A DNA stretch of 64,000 nucleotides from Plicaturopsis crispa FD-325 SS-3 (Eukaryota; Basidiomycota; Agaricomycetes; Amylocorticiales; Amylocorticiaceae): positions 763,324 to 827,323 of the forward strand of contig KN832567.1 in the NCBI GenBank assembly GCA_000827205.1. Direction: 5' to 3'. The position numbers and the translations under genes were made by a program. Shown here piece after piece: positions 1-12,527 of the stretch. Below the pieces are notes generated by a model. The model searched no databases and was not told the origin of the DNA. It saw nothing but the letters and a program-made list of their open reading frames with translations. Position 1 is the stretch's first letter, and every line of letters starts with the position of its first letter.

Positions 1-453
1 ACGCAACTGGGGTAATTATGGTGAGGACCCCGGGAAACCGCCAAGCATTTGCTTAGTCGCGTCCGCAGAGTATTCGCTGCAGAATAATGCCACGTCGATC
101 ATAGAGCTTCAGCGACGACTTGAGCATATGCCAGAGGGTGGTAAGAGAAAAACTGGCGTGGAGGTCGAGGAGGAGAAGCGAAATGAAACGAAAATGAAAA
201 TGAAAAGGGTAGACTAGGGAAGGGTGGTCCGGGTCTCAGGCGTGTATGCCGAGCGAAGATCAGAAACTGAAGTACTTACAGCTCTCATCCCCCTACCGCC
301 ATCCTCCACTGCCTCCTCCTCCACCGTCCGACCTACACTGTCTCTCTTTTCCATCTCTTCCGTGCTGGTCTCGGTGTATTGTGCCCTGCAAAACGCGCTA
401 TTGAACCGACTATAACGACCAGCACCGCGCCAGCGCCCACGCACCGCCCCCAT
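1..453. other. Upstream intergenic region of the flippase gene
   Basis: No supported gene is seen. The stretch just before the flippase start is pyrimidine-rich (about 290-370), as is common for fungal promoters and 5' leaders. The first 200 bases could belong to the end of a gene outside the window, but no coding signal can be defended. Confidence 0.4.
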
Positions 454-3400
454 ATGCCGCCCTTCTCGAAGCGACACCCCCGACCAGATGACACAGACAC
501 CGACGACGAGGACGACGATGCAATCGACCCCGAGCTGCGTCTTCGCACCGTACGCACCGCCGCGTCCACCATAGCCGAGTCTATTCGCTCGGAGGCGCGC
601 GCGCAGAAGAGGAAATCGGCCGTGCGCAATAAGAGGTCTAAGTCGTTCTTCAGGGGAAAGAGCTCGGAGAAGAAGAGACCTACCACGGCCGATACCACCA
701 AGACGGTGACTGAGGCGTCCGGCGCCGCACAGGTTACTGGCCCGAGGCGGAATATATATGTGAATCACCCGCTCTCGGCCATGGAGGTGGATCCTCGCGG
801 TGAGCCTACTGCGCGCTATGTGAGGAATAAAGTGCGGACAAGCAGTGCGTGCCTTCGATGATCCGGTTCCGTCGCAGAGTTAACGATGAACAGAATATAC
901 CATCCTCACGTTCCTCCCCAAGAATCTTTACGAGCAATTTCGCCGGTACGATGCATGCAATGTGTTGCCCAATCTATATTGTTAACACTTTCTTACAGAA
1001 TCGCGAATCTGTATTTTTTGGCCCTGGTCGTTTTGCAAGGTGCGTAGAAACTAAACTACTTGAAGTAGCTTCCAGTTTAACAGTCGCCCAGTCTTCTCGG
1101 TTTTTGGCGCAGCGTCTGCCCAGATAGCCATGCTGCCACTTGTATTCATTCTATCGGTCACCGCCATCAAGGACGGCGTTGAAGACTACCGACGCGCGAG
1201 CCTGGACGAGGAAGTGAACACCTCTGCTGCGACGAAACTCGGCCAATGGAGGAACGTCAATCAGCCGCTCGACCCTCGCTCCTGGTTCGAGAAACTGTTT
1301 GGGCTCAACGCGCCTGGGAAGGTCACGAAGGGCGTGCGGAAGTTGCGAGAGAAAGACGCCGGAGAGGGTATGCGGGTGATGCTGACCAAGACAGGCGATG
1401 ACAGTCGTGCCAGCAACGTCAGCGTGCCGGACTTCAACGACAGCACCCTCAGCCTCAGCGGCCCCATGGGTGCCAATGGGCGGCGACTCGAGGATATTCA
1501 GAGTGTCGACTCTCACAGCTATCCGCCGGGCAAGGGCTCGTTCTCCACTGCCCACGCAGCCGACTCTGGACAATTGTCTCAGTTCGGCTCCTTCGATAAT
1601 TTCGATCAATCGCCCTCGCGTCCCACATTGGGTGTCATCAACTGGAGGCAGCGGACAAGCGGGTCGTCCCGCTGGGAACGCACGCTTTGGAAGAAGCTTG
1701 AAGTCGGTGACATCGTCCTACTCAGGGATAACGAACAGGTACCCGCAGATGTGGTTGTACTGTCGACTTCCGACCCTGAAGGGATGTGCTACCTCGAAAC
1801 GAAGAACCTCGACGGGGAGACGAACTTGAAGCCACGAAAGTGCTGCAAAGCGACTGCGAAGATTCAATCGGAAGAGGACATTGAGCGCTCATCGTTCGTC
1901 CTTGACTCGGAGCCCCCTCACCAGAACCTGTACACCTACCACGGCGTCCTGCGGTACGAGGACCCTGCCACCGGTGTACAGAAGCAGGAGTCCATTGGCA
2001 TCAACGAGCTTCTGCTGCGAGGCTGTGCCGTGAGAAACACCTCCTGGATCATCGGCCTCGTCGTGTTCACCGGCGCAGACACCAAGATCATGCTGAACGG
2101 AGGCGAGACGCCGTCGAAGCGGTCGAAGATTGAGAAGGAGACGAACTTCAACGTCATCGTGAACTTCATCATCCTCCTGCTCATGTGTTCTATAGCCGCG
2201 GTGTTCAGTGGGCTGTTTGACGACCAGACCGGCACCAGCGCGAAGTTCTACGAGGCTGGCGCGGATCCGACGAGCTCGCCCATCGTCAACGCGCTTGTCA
2301 CACTTGCGTAAGTCCGTCCGTCGTGCTGGCGAGTGAACCCTGATGGAGTTATTGTACAGGTCTTGTCTGATCGCGTTCCAGAACATTGTCCCCATTTCCC
2401 TGTACATCTCCATCGAAATTGTCAAGACCATCCAGGCATACTTCATTTCCCAGGATGTCGACATGTACTACGAGGCATTAGACACGCCCTGCGCCCCGAA
2501 AACATGGAACATCTCCGACGACCTTGGTCAGATCGAATATGTCTTCTCGGACAAGACCGGGACCCTGACCCAGAACATAATGGAGTTCCAAAAATGCTCC
2601 ATTCACGGCGTCGCGTATGGGGAGGGTGTTACGGAGGCGCAGCGCGGGGCGGCCACCAGAGAGGGCCGGGCGGACTCGATGAACCCGGCGGAGCTCAACC
2701 GGAAGCTCGCGCAACTGAAGCAGGACATGCTGACGACGATGGAGCGCGCGTTCAAGAACCGGTACATGCAGACGGAGAAGCTCACGCTCGTGTCGCCCAA
2801 GATCGCCGACGACCTCACGGACCACTCCTCCGAGCAGCGCGCGCACCTCATCGCGTTCTTCCGTGCGCTCGCGCTGTGCCACAGCGTCATCGCTGACAGG
2901 CCGGAGCCAAAGACGGAGCCGTGGCGGCTGGAGTACAAGGCGGAGTCGCCCGACGAGGCGGCGCTCGTGGCCGCCGCGCGGGACGTCGGCTTCCCGTTCC
3001 TGGGGAAATCAAAGGACGGGCTTGAAATTGAGGTCATGGGCCAGAAGGAACGGTACACGCTGCTCCGACTGCTGGAGTTCAACAGCACTCGCAAACGCAT
3101 GAGCGCCATCGTGCGCAATCCCGAGGGTAAACTCATTCTGTATTGCAAGGGGGCGGATAGCGTCATCTACGAGCGGCTTGCTCGTGATCACGACCCGTAC
3201 ATCAAGGAGCAAACACAGAAGAACATGGAGTCGTTCGCTAACAACGGTCTGCGCACGCTCTGTATTGCCTACCGGAACCTATCGGAGGAGGAGTACCTTT
3301 CGTGGTCCCGGGTATATGACGCTGCGACGTCCGCCGTCAAGGATCGCGATGACGAGATCGACAAGGCGAACGCGCTGATTGAACACTCGTTGCACATTCT

Positions 3401-6106
3401 TGGTGCTACCGCTTTGGAGGACAAGCTACAGGAGGGTGTCCCAGAAGCAATCGAGCTTCTTCACAAAGCTGGCATCAAGCTTTGGATTCTCACTGGTATG
3501 AGCCCCGCTTGCTTTGTGCGGTCAATTCACTAATCACTTTTGGTAGGTGACAAGCTACAGACGGCCATCGAGATTGGTAGGTCCTGGTGGAAATTCAACG
3601 CCGGCAGTGTGAGCTGATAACAAAATTCAGGCTTCAGCTGCAATCTGCTCAAAAACGACATGGAGATCATGATTTTGTCCGCTGACTCTTCGGAAGGAGC
3701 AAGGGCACAAATTGAGGCTGGACTGAACAAGATCGCCTCTGTGCTTGGGCCGCCTACATGGGATCCCAGGAAACGTGGGTTCTTGCCCGGAGCGAAGGCC
3801 TCTTTTGCAGTGGTCATTGACGGTGACACCCTTCGTTACGCCTTGACTCCGGAACTCAAGCCGCTTTTCCTCAACCTTGGGACGCAGTGTGAAACCGTCG
3901 TGTGCTGTCGTGTGTCGCCTGCCCAGAAGGCCCTGACCGTCAAACTTGTGGGTTTCTAGCTCAGAATCGCGTGTCGGTTTACTGACAACTTGCATAGGTC
4001 AAAGAGGGTAGGAATGCTATGACTCTCTCTATCGGCGACGGCGCGAACGATGTAGCCATGATTCAGGAGGCTAACATCGGATGCGGCCTCTTCGGTCTAG
4101 AGGGTTCTCAAGCTGCAATGTCCGCGGATTATGCGTTTGGTCAATTCCGGTTCCTTACGAAGTTGCTCTTGGTACATGGCCGGTGGTCCTATCAGCGCAT
4201 TGCAGATATGCACAGTAATTTCTTTTACAAGGTAATCAATCCAGCTTGGGGCTTGTACGACTTGGTTGCTCAACCCGACTTGCATATAGAACGTTATCTG
4301 GACTTTCCCCTTGTTCTGGTTCCTAATCTTCAGCAGGTAACAGTCATGCCTCCTCACTTATTCGCGGGTAGCTAACTACTTGCAACTTGCCAACAGCTTC
4401 GACGCAACGTATCTTTACCAGTACACGTTCATTCTGTTATGTAGCGTGGTGTTCACCTCCCTACCTGTCATTGCACTCGGAGGTACGCGTGCTCGTGTGT
4501 TTGTGGGGTCACGATTAACATAGGCAACGACAGCTTTCGATCAAGATATCAACGCCCACGCCGCCCTTGCATTTCCTCAGCTCTACGTCCGTGGGATTCG
4601 TGGACTCGAGTATACGCGTTTGAAATTCTGGCTTTACATGCTCGACGGCTTCTATCAGTCCGGAGTGGTTTTCTTCATCCCTTATTGTGCTTGGACCCTT
4701 GGCCTGGCGGTTTCGTGGAACGGAAAAGGCATAGACTCGCTCGCAGATTTCGGTACAACCGTCGCAGTTGCAGCCATCTTCGCTGCCAATACTTATGTCG
4801 GGATTAACACGCACTAGTAAGCACAGCTCTACACTCGTCAATTGCTTGGATACTTATGCATTACCAGCTGGACTTTCATAACGTGGATAGTCGTGATCGG
4901 CTCCTCGCTGGTCATGGTCGCATGGATAATTATTTATTCTTTCTTTCCAAGCTCGGATTTCGTCGATGAGGTCACAGTTCTTTTCGGCGAGATGACATTT
5001 TGGGCCACAGTAGTTGTTTCAGTGTTCATCGCACTAGGTAAAACCTCATTTCAGCTATTGTCGCATGATTGCTAAGTGTATCTCCAGCGCCACGCTTCAT
5101 TATCAAGTTTATAACCTCTACCTACGCCCCACTCGACAAGGACATAGTCCGTGAAATGTGGGTGCAAGGCGATCTGAAGGATCGCCTTGGCATCCGCCAT
5201 CGCCGCGAATCCAAGAATAAATCCGGACCTAGCGGCGTCGACCTCGAGTATGCCCCCATGTTCACCCAGCCCCACGCACGCTCAGAATCCGAGATATCCA
5301 CCTTCCAACGAGACTATGAACCAGCCCCGACGAATAGTCCTGGTGATGGCCTGACGCCTCCATCCACACGGACCCTCGGCGAGCGGACACCCTCGTCGTC
5401 ACAAACATCATTTGTGCCCGAGCTCGACCACAACGCGCAATACGTCTACGCGCCTGATGAAGATCATGTCGCAACACCGACTGCTGCAACATCTGGTCGG
5501 AGTTTCATTGTTTCACCATCCCCTGTGTCGCCACATCCTTCATATTACTCTGCGTCGGATATCCCAGCGCCGTCGCCGATACCCCCACCCGTTTATCGAT
5601 ATCCGTCTGGGGAGATCACCACGCAACCTCCCAGTAGAAAGTCCTCATTTTCACGCTCAATTGCGCAGTCTTCGGCACCCTTGTCCCCGCCAGTCCCATT
5701 GAGGTCACCAGACACACTCCAAATCCCTTCCCCCCGTTCAGCCGGGATGCCTTCGTCGTCGCACGCAGGGGCTTACGAGATGCGTGTGCGGAGCCCGCCT
5801 CACAGCGTCTCCAGCCAACAGCAGTACTACTTGCCGCATGATAACGATGGGATGCGAAGTCCGCCTCCAGACCGACATGAGCTATCACGCGGTGCTAGCG
5901 AAGCTTCCTACGCGACCGCACCCGAGGGCTGGTCGTCTGCAGACGATCACGGGCGGACAACACCGACGCAATGGCGAGGTGGTGGCTACGAGTCTGACCA
6001 GGAGACTATCGCGGTAGGCGATCGTAGCTCTCACCACCTGGGGTACGACGTGGACGATGACCGACCCGAAAGCGCCCTGTCGTGGAGTGGACCGCACGCT
6101 ATCTAG
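454..6106 (+). CDS. P4-type ATPase, Dnf1/Dnf2-like phospholipid flippase
   Basis: Moves phospholipids from the outer to the inner leaflet of plasma-membrane or endosomal membranes, using ATP. Thirteen exons: 454-844, 894-945, 999-1039, 1092-2307, 2360-3495, 3547-3576, 3631-3947, 3998-4231, 4290-4336, 4397-4482, 4534-4816, 4868-5037, 5088-6106. They join in frame to 1673 residues. Seen in order: acidic and basic N-terminus, [13 protein letters not shown] (P4-ATPase N domain, TM1), actuator motif [10 protein letters not shown]4 motif PISLYIS, phosphorylation site [10 protein letters not shown], the nucleotide-binding region, the hinge [10 protein letters not shown], then the C-terminal membrane segments and a Ser/Pro-rich tail of about 340 residues. 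PISL in TM4 and the DGET motif place it with P4-ATPases rather than ion pumps. P4-ATPases of this class need a Cdc50/Lem3 partner, not found here. The start is the Met before PPFSKRH; an upstream in-frame Met at 379 is less likely. The family call is firm; Dnf versus another P4 subclass is inferred. Confidence 0.95.
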
Positions 6107-6458
6107 GTCCAGTTAATTCGTACGAGAAGTGTCCCCCCTCTGTGTTACTAATATTCTCCCTCATTCCTCCTTCCTTCGGTGCCGCTGTACCTTGTTGAAT
6201 CTCTCCGCCGTCTGCCGCTCTTTTATTCGTTACCGTGCTCTTTTCGTCTTTATATATATTGCTCATTTGTCATTATGCTGGACTAGACGTTACATAGGTC
6301 AACTACTGTGCTACTGTGGAATGCTGTTCTCGAAATCGATGGATCCAGGTCTGCTGGGGATTGAAACAAATTGCTTTTGAGCCGCCAGATACACAATTAC
6401 ACGGAGGAAAAGATATGGAGGACGTCGAAATCGTCGCGAAACACGCATGCTATGGCTA
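6107..6458. other. Convergent intergenic region
   Basis: Lies between the 3' ends of the flippase and the minus-strand unknown gene. AT-rich tracts such as the tatatata run near 6251 would suit 3' ends of transcripts. No ORF here has recognisable content. Confidence 0.4.
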
Positions 6459-7580
6459 CTATATTTCAATGCTCATATCCGAATCTGAAGGGGAGATGGC
6501 CATCGTCATCCCGTCGATCCCAAAAGTGATCTCGTCTTCCCTCTCGTCGTCCGGCTGCTCATCGACACTTCTCTTCCTCTTGACACCCGCATCGGCGCTC
6601 GTGTCGTAGTCGCCGGAGTCTGTGCCACGCGCCGCACGCTTGCCGTCTTGGTTGCTGCTCTTCTTCGCGGTAGATGCCCTGGCAACAAGTTCGCGGGAAT
6701 AGCGGAATTGATAGCGTGGACGAGTAGTTGTGACGAAAGCAGTATCGATGACAGTCGTCCTGCCTCCGGGAAGATTCACGCTGACGCTCCTTTGCACGGC
6801 CTTGCCTTTGACGATGTTGGTGCGGGAAGTACGGTGTCCACCATGCGACTGTGCACGGGTAAGACGCGTTGCCTCTGGTGCAGGCGAGGCGTTCTCGTCG
6901 GTAACACGACGTTTCTTGAAGACACGGGGCGGATCGAGCAGCGTGGGCTCCTCCTCTTCTACGAGCCGCTCGAGTCTGGAGTTTCCGACGGCGCCATAGA
7001 GATCCTGCGAGCGGCTCTTGTTCGCGAGGGGGCTAGCAGGTGGGGTGGGAGATCCTTGCGCGTTGCCGTCTGCGGCATCTTCGTACGGTCGCTTGCGGAC
7101 GGCCTTGACGGGCGCGTCCGGGACGGCGCGGCGGATGCCCACAAGCATCTCGATGTCGGTGCGGACCTGCAGCAAAGTGCGCGCGCCGCTGACATCGATG
7201 TTGAGTGCGGCGGGGAGCTGGGTGTTGAGCACGTGCGCGACGCGGAAGAGCGCGGCGCGGTCCATCGCGAGCAGGTCGGCGTGGCAGCAGAACGGGAGGG
7301 TCGGCAGCGCGGTGATGACCACCGCGTCGGAGGTGGGGTCGTCCGTCTGGAGGGCGACGCATGCGTGTGTGGAACTGCGGCGAGTCGTGAGGGAGGTATC
7401 AGCGGTGGAGGTATCGGCGGCGGCGGAGAGACGGAGACCGCTGGCGCTCGACGGTCTGCGTCTGCCCAGGCCAATGGCGGGTCGCAGGATGTCAAACCAT
7501 CGTTTCCGAGCAGGTGTCTGCTCAGCCTTCGAGCCGATGCTTGTACGGGGTTTCGTATCCTTGGTGTCGGCTTTAGGCAT
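6459..7580 (-). CDS. Hypothetical low-complexity, nuclear-type basic protein
   Basis: One uninterrupted 373-residue reading frame. I do not recognise a family. The N-terminus is basic (MPKADTKDTKPRTS, then RKRWFDILRPAIGLGRRRP). A more ordered central part runs from about residue 85 to 150 (LPFCCHADLLAMDRAALFRV..., with a predicted helix and TLLQVRTDIEMLVGIRRAV). The C-terminal half is rich in Ser, Thr, Arg and Asp, with clusters such as FKKRRVTDE and VKRKRSVDE that look like nuclear localisation signals. The tail is acidic (DSDMSIEI). The intact frame over 1.1 kb and the convergent position to the flippase support a real gene. A nuclear regulatory role is only inference from composition. Confidence 0.65.
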   Translation of the reverse strand: MPKADTKDTKPRTSIGSKAEQTPARKRWFDILRPAIGLGRRRPSSASGLRLSAAADTSTADTSLTTRRSSTHACVALQTDDPTSDAVVITALPTLPFCCHADLLAMDRAALFRVAHVLNTQLPAALNIDVSGARTLLQVRTDIEMLVGIRRAVPDAPVKAVRKRPYEDAADGNAQGSPTPPASPLANKSRSQDLYGAVGNSRLERLVEEEEPTLLDPPRVFKKRRVTDENASPAPEATRLTRAQSHGGHRTSRTNIVKGKAVQRSVSVNLPGGRTTVIDTAFVTTTRPRYQFRYSRELVARASTAKKSSNQDGKRAARGTDSGDYDTSADAGVKRKRSVDEQPDDEREDEITFGIDGMTMAISPSDSDMSIEI

Positions 7581-9223
7581 GCTTCTTGTGGTGGGATATT
7601 TTTGAACAGGACCACGAGCGAGCGCAGTTTATATCCATACCAGTGGCTGACGCTAGACAAGGGGAGCGGTGGGTCAGCCGCAAAATCTAGACGCGGTTAC
7701 CTTTCTAATCTAATTCGGTCGAGATTTGAATGCACGATTCAGAGACTACGAGCCCTGCACGATGGGCTTCGGCCCAGAATTAAATCGAGAAAAGAAGAGG
7801 TACGGTGAGAGTCTTAGGAGTATTAGCATATGGATGATGCCATGGTGTGAATGTCAAGGTATGAACAGACAAACGGTGGGGGTCCATTTTCAATCGCCTG
7901 TCGCAACTCTGTCGAGGATTTTGTTCGCCCTAGCGGTGAAATCGTGAGCATGGGGACAGAAAGAAAGAAAAGATTACTTTTTGCCGATCATTTCGCGGTG
8001 CAGCATTGGGGTATGCAGGTCTATCGATGGCAGCTCAGTGGTCACCACAGGAATGAAGGACAGGACAGCGAGCTTGAAGAAAGCTGCACACCGCAATCTA
8101 TCCGCTCAACACTGGTCAACAGAGGTTAGCATATGCCTGGAAGTAGAGCTGATTAGTTGATAGACAACGTTGAACGACACGCACCATTCCTTGGCAATGG
8201 TCAAGGCAATAATGTACAAAGTTTTACTTACGGCGACTCGGGCCGACCGTAGGAAGGAAATAGGAGTCCTTGAACGGTGGTATGGGGCCGCTCATATCCA
8301 CCGGACAATGCATTTGACCTGTCAGATGACTGGGCCGAAACGACCGATGACTTCAGTAAGGTATGACAGGCAGACACGCCTCAGTGATGAGAATGAAGAC
8401 TCACCTAATGGATAGACCATGGGACTGGTGGTAAAATTCCGCGGTGGGGCAAATATAGTCTCGGCAAAGAAATAAATTGAGCACGCTTACTGAATCTTGC
8501 GGTGGCATAGGCAGGCTGCGAACCGCTCGAGAACTGTTGAAGGACCGAGTCCCATTGTGATCAGGAGAAGTTCCTGTTAAGCGTTGGCGACGAAGCAGGA
8601 GAAGCGCCAAGTGATGGAGTGGTCTGGGTTACCTATCCTATGATAACCGATCCTCGGCGACCACAGCATGTCGCCGGAGACGAATCAGCATGAGCAAAAC
8701 CTTGTCAAGATGAGCAATAAGGTCAAGGGCCGTTGTAGCAAGTGAATGAGCACAGTGTTACGCACGCACAGCACGACGCCAAGTCTGCTTGACGGGTTGC
8801 TGTTCAGTCTGCTATGAGGCATATTTTCCGTCATAGTCTACCTAGCGCTGGCGGCACCTAGGATCATTTATGTGGCGCCGTCCTAGAGCAGCGCGTTACA
8901 TTGCCTGAAATATTGGATACATGTTGTCAATACGGTCGGAAAAATCTCAGAATGCTACCTTACATCGCGAGGTAGAATACATAAATTTCAAGAGGTTTGA
9001 ATGGTGTAGAAAAGGGCAGGGAAAGGTTAGGTTTGCGTCGAGCCTGGTGGTGGACGTAAGGAGATGAAAGGGAAAGTTTCCAAAAAAGGGTGCGTGCCGG
9101 TTACGGCGGACCCCGGCCTCAGGCTCTGCCCATGCTCACGAGATTCTGTGCTCGACGGTGACTTGGGCCCCCTTACTTTCTGTCTCCTCGTTTTATTTTA
9201 TGATATCTTGAGCTACTTCAGTC
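7581..9223. other. 1.6-kb divergent intergenic region
   Basis: Separates the unknown minus-strand gene from the plus-strand Zn2Cys6 factor, so it holds both promoters. ORFs in it are short and without recognisable sequence. No TATA box, repeat or RNA gene can be supported. Confidence 0.4.
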
Positions 9224-12185
9224 ATGTCGCCCGCCGCAAATGAGGACCCGGACAGAACGTCGTCCTCCAGCATGCGTGAACGCCGTTTCAAGCTGAGCAG
9301 AGCTTGCGACCGTTGTCGGTAAGCAGCGCCAAATTACCGATCCAGGACGGTCATTCAACTGGTCTGTCTCTTTAGACGAAGGAGGATTCGATGTGATGAA
9401 GGAAATCCATGTGAGCACCGTCATTCGGTTGTTTGCTATAGAATATACTTACTTTTCGCCAGGTCAACAATGCCACTCTGCATCTGCTGCCTGTACTTTC
9501 GAGGAGCCCGGGAAACGCACACACCCGCACAAATCGAAGTGAGTAGCGTCAAACGTGGCTTCGTTCGACACCATTGATTTCTAGCACAGACGTACCGCAA
9601 CGTTGGAAGATAGGATGCATCATCTCGAGACTTTAGTCAAAGCGATACCACCCGCTGTATTTGCCGCAATACCCGGAGCAAATGGCTCTCCTGTCGATCC
9701 AGGCAGTAGCAGCCCTCTCAACTCTGCTGCACAACCACTTCAATTTGGAGCTCCTCCGCCATCTCTTCATGTGTTTCCCCTAGTGAATCCATCTACCCAT
9801 TTCACCACCCCGCCCGCAAAGAACGCCCCGCGTCACGACAGCCCCAGTGCGACCTTTCCCAATCTTCTCGAGCAGTCATATCCCGAATTCCAGCAGCCGA
9901 CCGATCACTTTGCGGAGGAAAGGAACCGCTCATCGCTCTCTGCGTCGTATCTCTACTTTGACGACGAAGGATACACTCGATGGCAAGGCGAAACTTCCGG
10001 TCTACCGCTTCTAGATCTTTTGGTCGAGCGACAGAATCCAACAAGCGAGCCTTTGGATGGGGATACATCAGGATCGCACAAACCTAACCAAGCCACGATC
10101 GACCCCAAGTGGTTCCCTGATCGTACTGCCAAACGAACAGATATAAACCCAGAAACAGTCTGGCGCTTAATTACATCCTATATCGTTCCTGAGCTCATGG
10201 ATAGGTATGTCGTATCCCACATCCTGTGCCTACTGCCATCTGACTCTCATATTCAGCCTTGTGCAATGCTATCTTTCGACATCTTACTACATCCTACCTT
10301 TCCTCCATGTGCCCTCCTTCCTAGAGGTATGATCTAGGTGATATCTCCGCCGTGTCATGTAGCTCTTACGCTGTGTTTCAGGACTACGGCAATCCTCAAA
10401 AGTGGGGAGAGCCGGGTTTCGGTGCCTTCATAGTGGCGATTTGTTGCCTTGCCTCCCGCCACATGGATGACCCGCGAGTCCGTGCCGACCCGGATGACGG
10501 CATCTCCGCCGGAAAGCAGTGGTTTGACCTGTTCGTACGACTGCGCACCCTGCCCATCGCGGACTGCCCGACTCTGTACACGATTCAAGCAGACCTCATC
10601 GCAGGTGTGTACGCTGTGGGTCTCGGCCGACTGTCGAAAGCTGCTGCACTGCTGTCGGAGTCTGTGACAGTGTGCATCGATGCGGGTTTGCACCGCTCTG
10701 CAGACGGCTACGGCTGCTTCGACCCTATCGAGGACGAGGTGCGAAAGCGGACCTTCTGGTGCGTCTACATATGGGACAAGCAGCTGTGCGCGCACTTTGG
10801 GCGTCCGCCCATGATCCGCCTGCGGGACTGCGATGTCGGGGAGCCTAGCATCGCAGACGACGAGTACATTACGCACGATGAGATCCGCCCCCAACCTGCC
10901 GGGACGGAGAGTCGAATGAGTGCCTTTGTGTGCGCGCTTCGTGTCGTCATCGTCCTCGAGTCGATCGTGGATGTGCCGCCCAGCACACACTATGGCGACA
11001 CGTCGCCCTTCCTTCGACGCGCCGCGTCTGTCCTTGCCGGCGTCAAGCGCTACAACGAGCTGCACGATGAGGAGATGCTTCTCGACGAGATCCATCGGTC
11101 CATTCCCTCGCATTGGCTGCACACCTCGGAGACCCTTGCTAGTGGCGATGTCATCCGCATTACGCAGGCAGAGCGGTTGCACTGCGCCGAGCAATATGTG
11201 CGTCTGCTGATATATCGCCATCGTTTCTCCGAGATCATTGCGGAGCGGACTTGGAACGGGATCGCAGACGGCGTGCAGAGTGAAAAGGAGCGGGATGCGA
11301 TGACTAATGCACAGAGCTGCGCTTTGAAGATCGTCTCAGCGCACCTCCATATTGCCACGAAGGGTCTTATGACATATTGTGAGTTTTCTAGTCTACTGCT
11401 CAGAGTTCGCGATCACTGAAGATTTGTAGATGGTGTGCATGTTATCCATCAACTCACTCAAGCTGGACGCACCTTGATGGCTATCCTGCTCAACTGCAAG
11501 TCGGACACGATGCAGCACTTGATTCCGGAATCCCTAGACGCTTTACGGTCGTGCGTCGGCCTGCTCAAACGTTTCAGCGGGCGTTATGTTTGCGGCGCTC
11601 GGTCTGGTGATTTGCTCGAAGAGTTCTGTCGCAGTACGTACCGACCTTTTCCTCGAGGAACCACTTCTCACAAAGACGTTCTTCTCCCGCGACGTTACAG
11701 TCACGGCTATTCCACTACAGCCAGTCCCGCGGCCTATGAATGGAGCCCCCGACGATAAATGCCGCCCGCCGTGGATACGGCCCATCCGCAAAAAGACACC
11801 CCGTGCGAACGATTCACCGGCGTCGCAGAACGACAGCCCGGAAGGTTACACGCCGCCGGAATTCTTCGCCGAGACCCCTTCCGCGCACCCCGGCAGCCCA
11901 TCCGTTCCCTCGCAGCAATATCCGCTCAACGGCCACGGCCAGCCATCACAGCCGTACATGGATGCGGTAGGGTCTGCTGGGGACGGCGGGGACCCGGGGA
12001 TGTACCTCTCCCCCGAGGTGTTGTCCTTCTTCGACAACAACCCAGATGTCTCGTCGCTGTTCCCTCTGGACTTTATGCCGCAGCCGCAGGCTCATCTGCC
12101 CGGGCAGGCTAACGGCGGTGGGATCGGCGGCCCCGTATACGCGCCGTCCGCGTACAAGAAAATCAACGGCGTCCTCGCCCCATGA
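9224..12185 (+). CDS. Zn2Cys6 fungal-specific transcription factor
   Basis: Nuclear DNA-binding regulator. Eight exons: 9224-9318, 9376-9410, 9463-9538, 9590-10204, 10257-10326, 10382-11378, 11430-11633, 11701-12185, giving 858 residues in frame. The Gal4-type cluster is spread over the first three exons: [20 protein letters not shown], then CTFEEPGKR, with the six cysteines in the expected spacing near residues 29-57. A short predicted coiled coil follows ([16 protein letters not shown]). The fungal-specific regulatory domain (fungal_trans type) starts about residue 200 with [15 protein letters not shown] and includes [15 protein letters not shown] and [23 protein letters not shown]. The C-terminal 160 residues are Pro/Ser/Gly-rich and acidic ([17 protein letters not shown]), a likely activation region. 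The overall plan matches XlnR-like and related regulators, but the target pathway cannot be told from this locus. Confidence 0.93.
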
Positions 12186-12527
12186 TACACTTCGTGAACG
12201 TTTAACGAACGTTTTGTACACCGACGGTACATGTAGCTTTACCTATGTAGTCTTTATCTTACTTTCGTGGCGGTTTTTTTCTCGCTTTGCCTTTTCTGCT
12301 TGTTAACATTGCTTTTTGTATGTGGCTACCCCCAGGAGTATCTTGGAGGATGGCATGGATAAATATAATTGACAAAATCTATTCACTAGACAAATCATTG
12401 GTTGGGACGAGCAATAATAAGTTGTGTGCACAAGCTACGGAGATGGATCCCACCGTTGTCACTTCGGCATATAATGTCTTAGATGGCTTATATAGGCAGT
12501 ACATACACGGAGGTGAACTTGCTGCAA
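12186..12527. other. Convergent intergenic region
   Basis: Between the 3' ends of the transcription factor and the ubiquitin-like protein gene. T-rich stretch at about 12270-12290. No gene seen. Confidence 0.4.

Noticed and set aside
6648-7808. 386-residue plus-strand ORF
   Set aside because: Opposite-strand shadow of the minus-strand gene at 6459-7580; its composition (Gly/Val/Arg-rich, no domain) is that of an antisense frame, although the choice between the strands rests on composition only.
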